Assembly (NCBI GenBank): GCA_040905365.1 | Contig: JBBDRQ010000013.1 | Span: forward strand, 1-57,585 | Direction: 5' to 3' | Length of the DNA stretch: 57,585 nucleotides | DNA from: JAHWKV01 sp040905365 | GTDB lineage: Bacteria; Actinomycetota; CADDZG01; JAHWKV01 | Shown: positions 17,140 to 25,263 of the stretch, piece after piece | Layout: each line of letters begins with the position of its first letter | Numbering within the stretch: position 1 is the stretch's first letter | Notes under the pieces: generated by a model | The model's input: the letters and a program-made list of their open reading frames with translations, nothing else | Database searches by the model: none | Told to the model about the DNA's origin: nothing | Translations under genes and position numbers: made by a program

Positions 17140-17877
17140 TCAGCATGCCCCCTGCACCATGCCGTCTACAGCCTCCAGCAGCCGCTCTAGATCGACGATC
17201 TCGATCGACCCGTACCGCCGGCGAACCAGCCCTTCGGCGCTGAGCTCGGTCAGAACCCGGCTTACACTCTGACGGGATGCCCCCAATAGCGCAGCAATCT
17301 CCACCTGGGTCAGATGAACCTCCCTAACCCCACTGCCGGCTTCGTCCGCCAGTAGAGCAAGCGTGCGGGAGCGGAGACTCCCGACACTGAGCTCGACAAT
17401 GCGGCGATGGGCAAGCTCCAAGCGCTGTACCAGGCTCGAAAGCCAGCGAAGAGCGACGGGCGGATTCTCGACCAGCAGCCTGTGCAAGTCGTTCGTGCCC
17501 AGCTTTAACAGGGTGGCATCCGTGCGGGCCGTGGCGGTATATGCAAACGGCTGGTCGCACAACAGCGGCACGTCCCCAAAGACTCCGCCGGCTCGTTGCA
17601 CGCTAACCAGTAGCCTTCGATCTCCCCTGCGCAGAAAAAGCTGGACTTCGCCGGCCTCAACTATGTATGCACCTTCGGCCGGCTGCCCGGGAGACAGGAT
17701 GCGCTGGCCGGCCTCGACCTTGATCGGATCGAGGACATCGGAGAGCACGAGCAGGTCAGCCGAGGTAAGCGGAGCGAGATCCGGCCGGCCGAAACTACTC
17801 GCCAGCCACCTGGCGTGCGAGGTCTCCCCCTGTTTCAACACAAGCGCCCTCCGCGCCGGCGCTGCGTCCGGCGCCAC
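17140..17877 (-). CDS. Crp/Fnr-family transcription regulator
   Basis: The 245-residue protein has an N-terminal cyclic-nucleotide-binding fold (EAGQRILSPGQPAEGAYIVEAGEVQLFLRR, then GGVFGDVPLLCDQPFAYTATA), a dimer helix (LSSLVQRLELAHRRIVEL) and a winged helix-turn-helix (QVEIAALLGASRQSVSRVLTELSAEGLV). The basic residue that contacts cAMP phosphate is not clear, so the ligand is uncertain. No Fnr cysteine cluster is seen. TGTGA-N6-TCACA-like sites at 21756 and 24710 are plausible targets of this regulator or of the one at 45127-45822. Confidence 0.85.
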   Translation of the reverse strand: MAPDAAPARRALVLKQGETSHARWLASSFGRPDLAPLTSADLLVLSDVLDPIKVEAGQRILSPGQPAEGAYIVEAGEVQLFLRRGDRRLLVSVQRAGGVFGDVPLLCDQPFAYTATARTDATLLKLGTNDLHRLLVENPPVALRWLSSLVQRLELAHRRIVELSVGSLRSRTLALLADEAGSGVREVHLTQVEIAALLGASRQSVSRVLTELSAEGLVRRRYGSIEIVDLERLLEAVDGMVQGAC

Positions 17878-18062
17878 CTACTTCTCCGACGTAGCACTGG
17901 ACGAAGCCGGTCGCGCCCACGCGACAAACTTCTTAAGGCGCGCACAACTCGTGCTGCTTTGGGAATTCCCTTACGAGGCCGATCGATTCGTCCCCCATGA
18001 CCTAATGCCCCAATGTTCAATTTGATCCCATGGTCACCTAATCCGGTAACGACCGGCTCCGC

Positions 18063-18428
18063 TTACAAGGTCAGAACTTTATGACCCGCGGCGATTCTTT
18101 TGCCTATGTCGGGGTGACCACTGGACTCGTCGAGCATGTTAGCCCCGAGCTTCTCCAACTCGTCGGCCACGCCGAAGGCGCCTGCGCAAAAGGTGCATGC
18201 GCCCGCCACCACGTTGCGCTCCACCAGTTCGGCGTACATATCCTTAAAGTTCTCGTTGTTAGGTAGATCTGCAGCCCACTCGACTCCACCGCCGTCGAAG
18301 ATGAGCTCGACGTTGAGACCGGCCGCTACGGCCTGCTTTGCGTATAGCAGGGCATGCATCACCCGACCCATGTTCTCGTGGGTGCTGCGATCTGCAAGCA
18401 GAACGATTGTTAGACTGGTTGATTCCAC
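18063..18428 (-). CDS. DsrE/DsrF-like sulfur-relay protein
   Basis: The 121-residue protein is read from GTG 18428, with AGGAGG five bases upstream. LTIVLLADRSTHENMGRVMHALLYAKQAVAAG opens a DsrE fold, and GACTFCAGAFGV carries a CxxC pair at the position where DsrE-type proteins bind persulfide sulfur. The family passes sulfur in the cytosol to or from rhodaneses and TusA. The divergent neighbour is the rhodanese-CBS selenoprotein, a natural partner. A full-consensus SigR-type promoter is 40 nt upstream. Confidence 0.8.
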   Translation of the reverse strand: MESTSLTIVLLADRSTHENMGRVMHALLYAKQAVAAGLNVELIFDGGGVEWAADLPNNENFKDMYAELVERNVVAGACTFCAGAFGVADELEKLGANMLDESSGHPDIGKRIAAGHKVLTL

Positions 18429-18467
18429 ATAGACCTCCTGAGGATCCGTTTATAAGACCAACCCCTT

Positions 18468-18494
18468 AACACGGTCGCCGGCGTGCAAATTCCC
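18468..18494 (-). promoter_or_regulatory. SigR-type promoter of the DsrE gene
   Basis: Reverse-strand GGGAAT (18489-18494), 18 nt, GTT (18468-18470). The predicted start is near 18461, about 33 nt before the GTG start and its AGGAGG. Confidence 0.7.
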
Positions 18495-18647
18495 GGCTGC
18501 GGATACGGGGTGGGGGTCTTCCGCTTTGGGAAACGCGTATTCAGTGCAGCAATAAGCTGTCACGTTATGGGTTTCGCTGGAGACGGACAAACGAAAGAAT
18601 AGCGGTAGGCAAAACTCAGTGACGGTCCCGGAACGAGAGAGGTAACC

Positions 18648-19340
18648 ATGCCCAACGAGGTAGGCATTGACGGCATCCAGCGGCTAATCCACGCCGGTGC
18701 CCAACTGATTGAAATCCTTCCAGCAAGAGAGTACTCAGAAGAACACCTTCCCGGCGCCATAAATATCCCCCTGAAATCGCTCACCGAAGATTCGGTAAGC
18801 GACCTCGACCGAGCTCAGCCCACTGTCGTGTATTGCTGGGACTACCAGTGAGACATGAGCCCGCGAGCCGCGTGGCGGCTTGAAAGTTTGGGGTTTAGCG
18901 ACGTCTACGACTTTGTTCCGGGAAAGGCCGCATGGCTGGCCATGGGCTGGACTTCCGAAGGCGAGCTGGCCGGTAGCCTCACTGCGGGCAAGGTTGCCCG
19001 CAAAGACATCCCTTCGGCCCGCATAGGGGAAACGGTAGGAGACGCGCACCGACGAGCTGCCGAGTCGGGGCTTGATCTGTGCCTGGTCGTAAACAAGGCG
19101 GAGATCTATATGGGCCGCCTGCGCGGACGGTCTTTGGAGGCCGATCCGACAATGCCCGTAGAGATGGCGATGGAGCATGGATCCAGCACCGTACGGCCCA
19201 GCGAGCCCCTTGAGGGCCTGGTAAAGCGCATGACCAAGCACGCAGTAGATTCGATTGTTGTGAGCGATCTCAAGGGCCGGCTGATCGGCGCACTGCTTCT
19301 CCCGGATGCTCAACAGGCTCTTGATTCTCTTTCCGGCTGA
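18648..19340 (+). CDS. Selenoprotein: rhodanese domain fused to CBS pair
   Basis: Reading through TGA 18849-18851 joins two same-frame ORFs into a 230-residue protein from ATG 18648 (GAGAGGTAA upstream). Residues 1-105 are a rhodanese-like domain (IEILPAREYSEEHLPGAINIP). Its active loop reads VVYCWDYQ-U-DMSPRAAWRL, where homologues have cysteine in place of U (residue 68). Residues 115-230 form two CBS motifs (IGETVGDAHRRAAESGLDLCLVV and VRPSEPLEGLVKRMTKHAVDSIVV), which usually bind adenine nucleotides. The downstream half has no start of its own before the conserved loop. The inferred role is a nucleotide-gated sulfur or selenium transferase beside DsrE. Confidence 0.82.
18864..18882 (+). 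promoter_or_regulatory. SECIS-like hairpin of the rhodanese-CBS gene
   Basis: CGAGCCGC, loop GTG, GCGGCTTG form an 8-bp stem with one G-U pair. It starts 13 nt after the TGA, and the apical loop is at nt 21-23. Confidence 0.55.
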
Positions 19341-19429
19341 CCCGTCCGCCCAGCCAGCTGTAGAACCTTATTCGGTCGAATCCTCTACGTCGGCGCCTAG
19401 TACCATCTCCCGAGGCCATGGACCTCATT

Positions 19430-20029
19430 TCACGCCTCGCCGTCCGGCTCCCTTCGCCGGCGAGCCGCCGCCCGCTGCTCGGCCCCCCGCTTGATCTGCT
19501 CGAAAGACTTGGCCACCGTGGCCTCCCACACCGGGCGAACGATCGAGGCGCCATAGAAGCTCCCCACAGCCCAGAAGTCCACTTCCATCTCGCCCCGATA
19601 GCTGAGCTTGGTCTGCGAACCCAACTCCTCCAGGAGGAACTCCTCCCAGACGTGAGCAACCGGACCCTGAAGCAGACGAAAGGTAATCCGCCCCGGCCGT
19701 TCAAACCTCACCGCCTCCACCGTCACCGCATCCATCAACGGCAGCTTGGTGCGGTGCTCCGCCACGACCAGGTTCTCCCCTTGCTCGAGGACCTTTAGCT
19801 TTGCTTTCATCGAGGCGGGGGTCTGACCCAGGTAGGGACCTGATACCTGCTGGAACACCAGGTCGCGGGGGGCATCGATAGCGATGTCCATCGGGCCCAG
19901 GCAGTGCATGGAGCGACCCCAACCCAGGTCTAGGTGCACCCGTCCCCTGGACACCAAAAACGCCGTCCCGGCTACGCCCGCCGCGATCGACGCGGCACCG
20001 GCGCCTACCACCACGTTCACGATTCCCAT
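19430..20029 (-). CDS. SRPBCC-family protein with N-terminal membrane anchor
   Basis: The 199-residue protein starts with a hydrophobic helix (GIVNVVVGAGAASIAAGVAGTAFLV), followed by an SRPBCC/START-like hydrophobic-cavity fold. Visible markers are MDIAIDAPRDLVFQQVSGPYLG, a run of beta strands ending in LSYRGEMEVDFWAVG, and a long C-terminal helix (VRPVWEATVAKSFEQIKRGAEQRAAARRR). Such proteins bind lipids, polyketides or other small hydrophobic ligands; the ligand here is unknown. It follows ccdA by about 30 nt and is probably last in the TlpA-CcdA transcript. Confidence 0.7.
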   Translation of the reverse strand: MGIVNVVVGAGAASIAAGVAGTAFLVSRGRVHLDLGWGRSMHCLGPMDIAIDAPRDLVFQQVSGPYLGQTPASMKAKLKVLEQGENLVVAEHRTKLPLMDAVTVEAVRFERPGRITFRLLQGPVAHVWEEFLLEELGSQTKLSYRGEMEVDFWAVGSFYGASIVRPVWEATVAKSFEQIKRGAEQRAAARRRREPDGEA

Positions 20030-20058
20030 AGGTCAGCCACTACAAGCCCAATCGTTTA

Positions 20059-21012
20059 TCAACTAATGTCCGACCGGTCCAGGGGATCGCCGGCAGCGAC
20101 ACTTATTGGCGGCTTTTCCCCGGCATCCTCCCCTTGGGGCTCGGCGACCGCCGGGGTACGGCGCTTGACCCTAGCCCTGAGAAGGGCGCCGGCAATCATG
20201 ACGGCCATCGCCACACCCAACCCAACTCCGATTCGGCCGGCGCCTATCGAGGTGATGAAGGTCTCGACCCGCGCCGACAGGCTGCCCACGAACCGTACCG
20301 GTCCGGCGTTGACCGACGCTCCGGCGCCCAGCCGCAACTCCCAATAGCCGTAGTAGGCGACGTACGCCCCGGCTACCGCCAGCAACAGACCCGACGCCCG
20401 ATTGACGTACGGCAGGACCCTCCTCAGCCGGCCGATCATCGAGCTGCGCGCCAAAGCCACCGCGAGGGTGAGCGTCAACAACACCACACCCATACCCGCC
20501 GCATAGGCGCCGTAGACCGACATGCCCGCTACAAAGCTGCCCCGAGTAAAAGTTCCCGCTATCGCGGCCAGAAAGACCGGAAGAGTGCAGGTCAACGACA
20601 CCGTTGCGTAGGACACTCCATACGCAAACATCGAACCGAGCCCTTTGCCCGACGGCGCCCTTTGCAACCGGGGTAACCGCAAGACCGGCTCGTATCCGCG
20701 CACCATGGCGACACCCAGCAGCGCAAGCGCCGACCCGATTGCAACCGTGAACCACGGAATGTAATCGACGATGCCCAGCGATGCGCGGGCCAGCACCACT
20801 CCGGCGAGGCCGAACACGACGACAAACCCCGCCGACACCGCTCCACCAACCAGCAGCGCCCGTCGCACAGCCCCTAACGTGGTTCGATCTTCCGAACCGC
20901 CCTGGGTGCCCAGGAACAGAGAAAGGTATGCGGGCAGCATGGCGAACCCGCAGGGGTTGAAAGCGGACACCATGCCCGCCGCAAAGGCAAAGCCCATCGA
21001 TGCGTCAATCAA
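20059..21012 (-). CDS. ccdA: CcdA-type thiol-disulfide electron conduit
   Basis: The 317-residue protein has a CcdA core with two conserved cysteine sites, FNPCGFAMLPAYLSLFLG near the N-terminus and VSLTCTLPVFLAAIAG in the pseudo-repeat, plus six or more transmembrane helices and a hydrophilic C-terminal tail. CcdA proteins carry reducing equivalents from cytosolic thioredoxin to extracytoplasmic TlpA/ResA-like proteins. The TlpA selenoprotein gene ends 20 nt upstream in the same direction, so this protein is its likely electron donor. Unlike the island protein at 34236-35339, both sites here keep ordinary cysteine. Confidence 0.88.
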   Translation of the reverse strand: MIDASMGFAFAAGMVSAFNPCGFAMLPAYLSLFLGTQGGSEDRTTLGAVRRALLVGGAVSAGFVVVFGLAGVVLARASLGIVDYIPWFTVAIGSALALLGVAMVRGYEPVLRLPRLQRAPSGKGLGSMFAYGVSYATVSLTCTLPVFLAAIAGTFTRGSFVAGMSVYGAYAAGMGVVLLTLTLAVALARSSMIGRLRRVLPYVNRASGLLLAVAGAYVAYYGYWELRLGAGASVNAGPVRFVGSLSARVETFITSIGAGRIGVGLGVAMAVMIAGALLRARVKRRTPAVAEPQGEDAGEKPPISVAAGDPLDRSDIS

Positions 21013-21032
21013 CCAAAGCTCCTAACTGAAAA

Positions 21033-21608
21033 TCAAGCAGCGCCGGCAAGCTCCACCACCCGATCCTGATCAAATCGACCAAACCAGTCGCCCAACTGCC
21101 TGCCCTGCCGGTCGAGCAGGATCGCTGCGGGCTGCCCGAGAATCCCAAGCGCCCTCCACGACTCGAAGCTCGGATCCCACAGCATCGTGAACGTGGTCCC
21201 GGTTTGCGAAACGAACCCCTGCGCCTCCTCGAACGAATCTTGCGTACCCAGTCCGACGACTGTCACTACTTCGGCATGCTCTCGAGCAAACTGCTCGACC
21301 TCCGGGGCTTCCACCCGACATAGCGGTCAGTGCGGCGCCCAGAACCACAGCAGGATCGGGCGCGGCGCAGGAACGAGACTCCCCAGATTCACTGTGTCGC
21401 CGGTATCGACGTCCAGCACGGCAACCTCGGGCAGGACATTGCCGCCCGGCTCAGCTTGGGAGACGGGGTCAACTCCAGACGCCGGACCGGATCCACCAGA
21501 CTGCGTCGCCTGAGCGCACGCGGCCGCCACCAGGGTCACGGCGGCACCCAAAGCCAGCGCCCTAAAGCGCGCCCTGCTCGACCGGCCCGCGCATGAGTTC
21601 ATGGTCAA
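21033..21608 (-). CDS. Selenoprotein: TlpA/ResA-like thioredoxin lipoprotein with UxxC site
   Basis: Two same-frame ORFs separated only by TGA 21327-21329 give a 191-residue protein. An N-terminal signal ends in a lipobox (LVAAAC), so it should be anchored outside the membrane. The redoxin domain has ILLWFWAPH-U-PLCRVEAPEVEQF; TlpA/ResA proteins have FWAxWCxPCRxExP, so the TGA (residue 94) falls on the first active-site cysteine. GILGQPAAILLDRQG supplies the cis-proline loop. The second half has no start codon before the active site. A SigR-type promoter lies upstream and ccdA follows. It probably reduces exported disulfides or peroxides. Confidence 0.88.
21302..21318 (-). promoter_or_regulatory. 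Possible SECIS hairpin of the TlpA gene
   Basis: TCGGG (nt 9-13 after TGA), a 7-nt loop and CCCGG form a 5-bp stem with one U-G pair; an outer GACC/GGTC could extend it. It is weaker than the others and lacks the GGUC loop. Confidence 0.35.
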
Positions 21609-21625
21609 CCTTTCGTCAGCATCTC

Positions 21626-21651
21626 AACCCTGTGCCGGCAGCCTGTATTCC
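21626..21651 (-). promoter_or_regulatory. SigR-type promoter of the TlpA selenoprotein operon
   Basis: Reverse-strand GGAAT (21647-21651), 18 nt, GTT (21626-21628), about 20 nt before the start codon. It would put an exported selenoprotein and its CcdA donor under thiol-stress control. Confidence 0.7.
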
Positions 21652-21755
21652 GAGTGCTTCGAGGCAGCCGCGGCACCTTAATCGGCCGGCCCTTGTAACG
21701 CCGGGTCGGCCGAGGCGCCTTAAGCGAATTATGCCAGCACTTCGAACTTGAGCTC

Positions 21756-21771
21756 TGTGCGCTGGATCACA
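21756..21771. promoter_or_regulatory. Crp-like dyad upstream of the DUF3179 gene
   Basis: TGTGC-N6-TCACA, inside the perfect arms TCTGTG-N8-CACAGA, ends about 70 nt before ATG 21841. A near-consensus copy lies at a similar distance before the Tat lipoprotein gene at 24649. Confidence 0.5.
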
Positions 21772-21840
21772 GACACGTGCAGGGCAACTCGGTACCCTCC
21801 ATCTACAGCCTCAACTTGCACAAGATCTACGGAGCGGGTA

Positions 21841-23133
21841 ATGCTCAAACGTTTAAGTCCGGCCGGTGCACATCCGCAAATTTCCTCCGATAGCCGGAAG
21901 GGATTTGCTACGCCTAAGCGCTCGCATCGGTTGATCGCTCTAACTGCGGCGCTTTTGCTGATCGCGGCGGCATGCTCGGACACCTCAAGCGATGGCGCCT
22001 CCGGGGATAGCCCCTCGGGCGAGGCAGTCGAGCTAGAACAGGTTTCTTCCAGCCCTCGCCAGGACGTGCCCTCCGCGCTGGAGAGTATGACCGGCGCCGG
22101 TTTGCCCGAGCCTACGGTGGAGGTCGGACGGGTCGTCTCGGGCGGCCCCCCGCCGGACGGCATCCCGTCCATCGACCGGCCCCGCTTCGAGAAGGCGTCG
22201 GACATCGGCTGGCTGGCCGACCGTGAGCCCGTCATGAGTCTTACCATCGACGACGAAACCCGTGCCTACCCTGTACAGGTCATGACCTGGCACGAGATCG
22301 TCAACGACACCGTAGCGGGGGTGCCCGTGGTCGTGACGTACTGCCCGCTGTGCAACTCGGCGCTGGTGTACGAACGCCGGGCTGATGACCAGGTGCTGGA
22401 TTTTGGCGTGTCGGGGAAGCTGTACAACTCGTCACTTGTAATGTACGACCGCCAAACCGAGTCATTGTGGAGCCACTTCGTCGGGGAAGCCATCGCCGGC
22501 GTAATGACCGGCACCAAGCTCGAGGAGCTTGCGGTTTCCATGGTGAGCTGGGCCGACTGGCGCGAGGCGAACCCGCAAGGCTGGGTACTGTCCAAAGACA
22601 CCGGGTTCGACCGACCTTACGGGCGCAATCCGTACGTCAACTACGACCGGGCGAACACCGATCCCTTCTTGTTCGACGAAACCCCGGACGGCCGGATGCC
22701 GGCCAAGACTCGTGTGCTGGGTATCGAGGAGAACGGTCGTGCCGTAGCCGTGCTGACCGACGCCCTCAGAAACCAAGGTGTCGTACACCTGGAGTTCGGC
22801 TCGCGCCCGATCGTGGCTTGGGCAAAACCCGGCGCCGCCTCCGCCTTGGACAGCCAGGAAATCGCCGAAGGCAAAGAGGTCGGGCAAACCGGTGTATTCG
22901 AGTCCGTCCTCGACGGTCAGCCGTTGACCTTTGAGCCATCTACAGACGGCTTCAAGGACAGCCAGACCCAGAGCACCTGGAACGTGCTCGGCCAGGCCGT
23001 CGACGGACCGCTCTCAGGAAAACGGTTGACCGCCATACCCCACGTCGACACTTTCTGGTTTGCCTGGGCTGCCTTCCAACCGCAGTCACAAATCTTTAAT
23101 GGCGGGGCGGCCGGCGGCTCGCAAAACGGTTAG
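21841..23133 (+). CDS. DUF3179 lipoprotein
   Basis: The 430-residue protein is read from ATG 21841 with GGAG six bases upstream; a longer frame from 21748 would cross the Crp-like dyad. A basic n-region and hydrophobic segment end in the lipobox LIAAAC. The DUF3179 domain shows ETRAYPVQVMTWHEIVNDTV, VVVTYCPLCNSALVYER and the later TGFDRPYGRNPYVNY. The family is extracytoplasmic, with a conserved CPLC motif that could bind metal or undergo redox change, but its role is unknown. The small selenoprotein gene begins 23 nt downstream. Confidence 0.82.
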   Translation: MLKRLSPAGAHPQISSDSRKGFATPKRSHRLIALTAALLLIAAACSDTSSDGASGDSPSGEAVELEQVSSSPRQDVPSALESMTGAGLPEPTVEVGRVVSGGPPPDGIPSIDRPRFEKASDIGWLADREPVMSLTIDDETRAYPVQVMTWHEIVNDTVAGVPVVVTYCPLCNSALVYERRADDQVLDFGVSGKLYNSSLVMYDRQTESLWSHFVGEAIAGVMTGTKLEELAVSMVSWADWREANPQGWVLSKDTGFDRPYGRNPYVNYDRANTDPFLFDETPDGRMPAKTRVLGIEENGRAVAVLTDALRNQGVVHLEFGSRPIVAWAKPGAASALDSQEIAEGKEVGQTGVFESVLDGQPLTFEPSTDGFKDSQTQSTWNVLGQAVDGPLSGKRLTAIPHVDTFWFAWAAFQPQSQIFNGGAAGGSQNG

Positions 23134-23156
23134 CATCGAAACAACGGAGGTTAAAT

Positions 23157-23363
23157 ATGGTGAGAACAGATAAGGCAGAAACCCCGGAGCCCGCCGGCCA
23201 GACGGAGACCGCAGACCGCAGCGACGAGGCCCGCGGCGCGTCTTGCGGCACGAACCGGCCCGGTATTCGGGGCCTGTGGTCGGGACTTTGACCATCCACC
23301 AAGCTAGCCATCGCGGTCGTGATGGTCCTTTTGATAGTGGATTTGGTCCCCCGCCTTTGGTGA
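23157..23363 (+). CDS. Candidate small membrane selenoprotein
   Basis: From ATG 23157, with a strong CGGAGG site upstream, the frame reads 44 codons to TGA 23289-23291, then 23 more to a second TGA. The 68-residue product has a charged head, a CG (C30), the junction GLWSGL-U-PSTK, and a C-terminal transmembrane helix LAIAVVMVLLIVDLVPRLW. Stopping at the first TGA would leave a polar peptide ending just before the only membrane helix. A 7-bp hairpin with a GGUC loop stands 24-27 nt after the TGA. It matches no family I know and lies directly behind the DUF3179 gene, 23 nt apart. Sec near the membrane surface could be redox-active. Confidence 0.65.
23308..23325 (+). promoter_or_regulatory. SECIS-like hairpin of the small selenoprotein
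   Basis: CCATCGC, loop GGTC, GTGATGG form a 7-bp stem with one G-U pair. The loop is 24-27 nt after the TGA and matches the GGUC loop of the E. coli fdhF SECIS. Confidence 0.65.
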
Positions 23364-23398
23364 GCGCCACCTCTTCGGCCCTTCGGTGAGCGCTGTTC

Positions 23399-24649
23399 CT
23401 AACCCCGGTAGACGTTGGGAGCCTTGACCGGCGACGGACAGTTGACCGTGAACACCACTCCATCGGTATTCGGACTACCTGGAAACTCGTCCAACTCACC
23501 CGCGTCCCGAGCTTCGTGGATCTCGCTCTGGCTCCGCAGCAGCCGGGCGGCGCCCTCGTCCTTCCAGGAGTACATCCAGTGGTCCCACAGCGGACTCCAT
23601 GCGGCATGCCCGACGGCAAAGTCGAACGCCGAGGGCTGGAATCCCAGCGGCCCGGGCCCCACGAGCCCATTGTTGAACACGTTCGTCCTACCGGTTGCGC
23701 CCGCATCGGTCGGACCGCCCTGCAGTCCCGGCGTGAAAATGGTCTGCGTCATCTCCGCCGGGCCTTGGAACGAGTGGTCGGTCACGATATACCGAGTGTC
23801 CGGGAAACACTCGTTGAGCTTGAACATCACCGTCATGGCATCTGTGTCCGGAGCTGAGATCAGCTGACCCGGGAAATAGGTTTTGAGCTCGGGGTCGACC
23901 GCCAGCTCGCCGTCGGACCACTTGACGACCGGCGCGTTCATGATTATGTCGGTTTCCTCGATGTCTACGTCTCCGGCTGCCTGTGCCTCGGTCACGTCCG
24001 ACACGGAGGTCAGCAGGCGGGGTTCACCCTGCCAGGTGACCCGGCTGATCTTCCAAACCGGCGTGTAGACCTGCATACCTGGTTCGGCCGACACGACGGC
24101 CGCCTGGTCCTCAACGCCTCCTGAGAACAGATACATGGTGCCCGCCAGCCCTTCATCGCCGGCCAGGGGCGCTAGCTTTGGCACAAACACCAGTTGCTCG
24201 CCGGAGGCAAACTGCTCGTCGGAGGTGTCGGTACGGACAAAATAGACGTCGTTGCCGTCAAAAGAAGCCTTGTGCAGCCGGAACTCGGCAAACCCGAACG
24301 GACCTTCCCAGTCGTCGGAGGTCAAGGCGAAGTCGATCACGTCCCCAACCATCTTTTCGGCCTGACCCTCGACGGCCTTGGTAGCTTTCTTGTACGACTC
24401 CACGTCGTAGGGCACGCCGGCCAGCGTCGGACCACCCGTCCCGGTAATAGCCGGATCCTGGGTCGCAGTAGAACAGGCCTGCAACAGGGCCGGCGCCGAC
24501 AGACCCAGGGCCGAGTACTTCGCCGCACGTACCAGAAATTCCCTCCGACCGAAAGTATGGCATGACTGTGGTTCCACTGCGAAACTCCTTCCGCTCAACC
24601 AGTACCGCATAGCTGCACTTGGTGACCCGGCTAGTTTGTTCAGCGGCAT
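23399..24649 (-). CDS. Tat-exported lipoprotein of unknown function
   Basis: The 416-residue protein is read from ATG 24649, with GGAG six bases upstream; ATG 24610 lacks a ribosome site. A twin-arginine signal (GRREFLVRAAKYSALGLSAP) ends in a lipobox (LLQAC), suggesting folded export with lipid anchoring. The mature part is rich in beta-strand patterns (DDWEGPFGFAEFRLHKASFD, GNDVYFVRTDTSDEQFASGE), with no catalytic motif I can name. The Tat route suggests a cofactor or metal. It is convergent with the small selenoprotein, and a perfect TGTGA-N6-TCACA site lies 61 nt upstream. Confidence 0.75.
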   Translation of the reverse strand: MPLNKLAGSPSAAMRYWLSGRSFAVEPQSCHTFGRREFLVRAAKYSALGLSAPALLQACSTATQDPAITGTGGPTLAGVPYDVESYKKATKAVEGQAEKMVGDVIDFALTSDDWEGPFGFAEFRLHKASFDGNDVYFVRTDTSDEQFASGEQLVFVPKLAPLAGDEGLAGTMYLFSGGVEDQAAVVSAEPGMQVYTPVWKISRVTWQGEPRLLTSVSDVTEAQAAGDVDIEETDIIMNAPVVKWSDGELAVDPELKTYFPGQLISAPDTDAMTVMFKLNECFPDTRYIVTDHSFQGPAEMTQTIFTPGLQGGPTDAGATGRTNVFNNGLVGPGPLGFQPSAFDFAVGHAAWSPLWDHWMYSWKDEGAARLLRSQSEIHEARDAGELDEFPGSPNTDGVVFTVNCPSPVKAPNVYRG

Positions 24650-24709
24650 AATCCGCTCCGATACCGGGCGCTAATTGGCAGGAGTCTGTTGGTTTATTGC
24701 ATCCTTTAC

Positions 24710-24725
24710 TGTGAGCCAGATCACA
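24710..24725. promoter_or_regulatory. Crp-like operator
   Basis: TGTGA-GCCAGA-TCACA is a perfect Crp-type half-site pair, 61 nt before ATG 24649. It matches the site before the DUF3179 gene in spacing and position, suggesting shared control by a Crp/Fnr regulator of this window. Confidence 0.6.
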
Positions 24726-24756
24726 TTAGGACCTGAAACCAACCCGCCGCGTCGAG

Positions 24757-25221
24757 CTATTGCACTTCGCGCTTTAGCCTCGAGCCGGTAGTTTGAAGTT
24801 GACCGGAGACCGGCGTTCGGTCCCGGTAGGCACTGCGCAGGGCAATCAGGGCCAGTAGCACGAAATATCCGTCCTGCACCAGCACCCACCAGCTCAACTC
24901 CTGCGCCAGGTAGCGTCCGAAGCATCCGCAGTTGGGAACGGACAGTCCGCGTGCAAAAGCCTGTACGGCCAGAGCACTCCAGAGCAGCGCCACGGCCAAC
25001 CCGGCCCACCCGGCAACCGGACGAATCCTGGGCCATCCCGAAAGCAGCCCCGCTCCAGCCAGCACCTGCAATAAGAGCAGGCTCCAGGCCAACATGCCGG
25101 AACCCGTCTCTGCCGCCACGCGATAGCTGGCGACCGCCGCGGTGAATTCGGGCAGGCTAAGCGCCTGCCCCAGCGCCATAGCCAGCAATAGCGCCGCAAA
25201 TATCCACCTGGCGATGGGCAC
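24757..25221 (-). CDS. MauE/DoxX-like membrane redox protein
   Basis: The 154-residue protein has four transmembrane helices and the MauE hallmark VPNCGCFGRYL between helices 3 and 4. MauE-type proteins act in disulfide formation or exchange of exported proteins, a membrane analogue of DsbB or VKOR. It is read from ATG 25221 and ends in a basic soluble tail. It follows the alpha/beta-hydrolase gene by about 40 nt on the same strand and is probably cotranscribed with zwf. Its chemistry fits the exported thiol/selenol proteins encoded just downstream. Confidence 0.78.
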   Translation of the reverse strand: MPIARWIFAALLLAMALGQALSLPEFTAAVASYRVAAETGSGMLAWSLLLLQVLAGAGLLSGWPRIRPVAGWAGLAVALLWSALAVQAFARGLSVPNCGCFGRYLAQELSWWVLVQDGYFVLLALIALRSAYRDRTPVSGQLQTTGSRLKREVQ

Positions 25222-25263
25222 GCTAGGGTACCGACGCCGTCTTAGGAGCCCAGCTCCAGGACC

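Noticed and set aside
17961..17970. GGGAATTCCC palindrome before the Crp-type gene as a tenth SigR promoter
   Set aside because: The only GTT in reach on the reverse strand is 16 nt away, and there is none at 18 nt on either strand.
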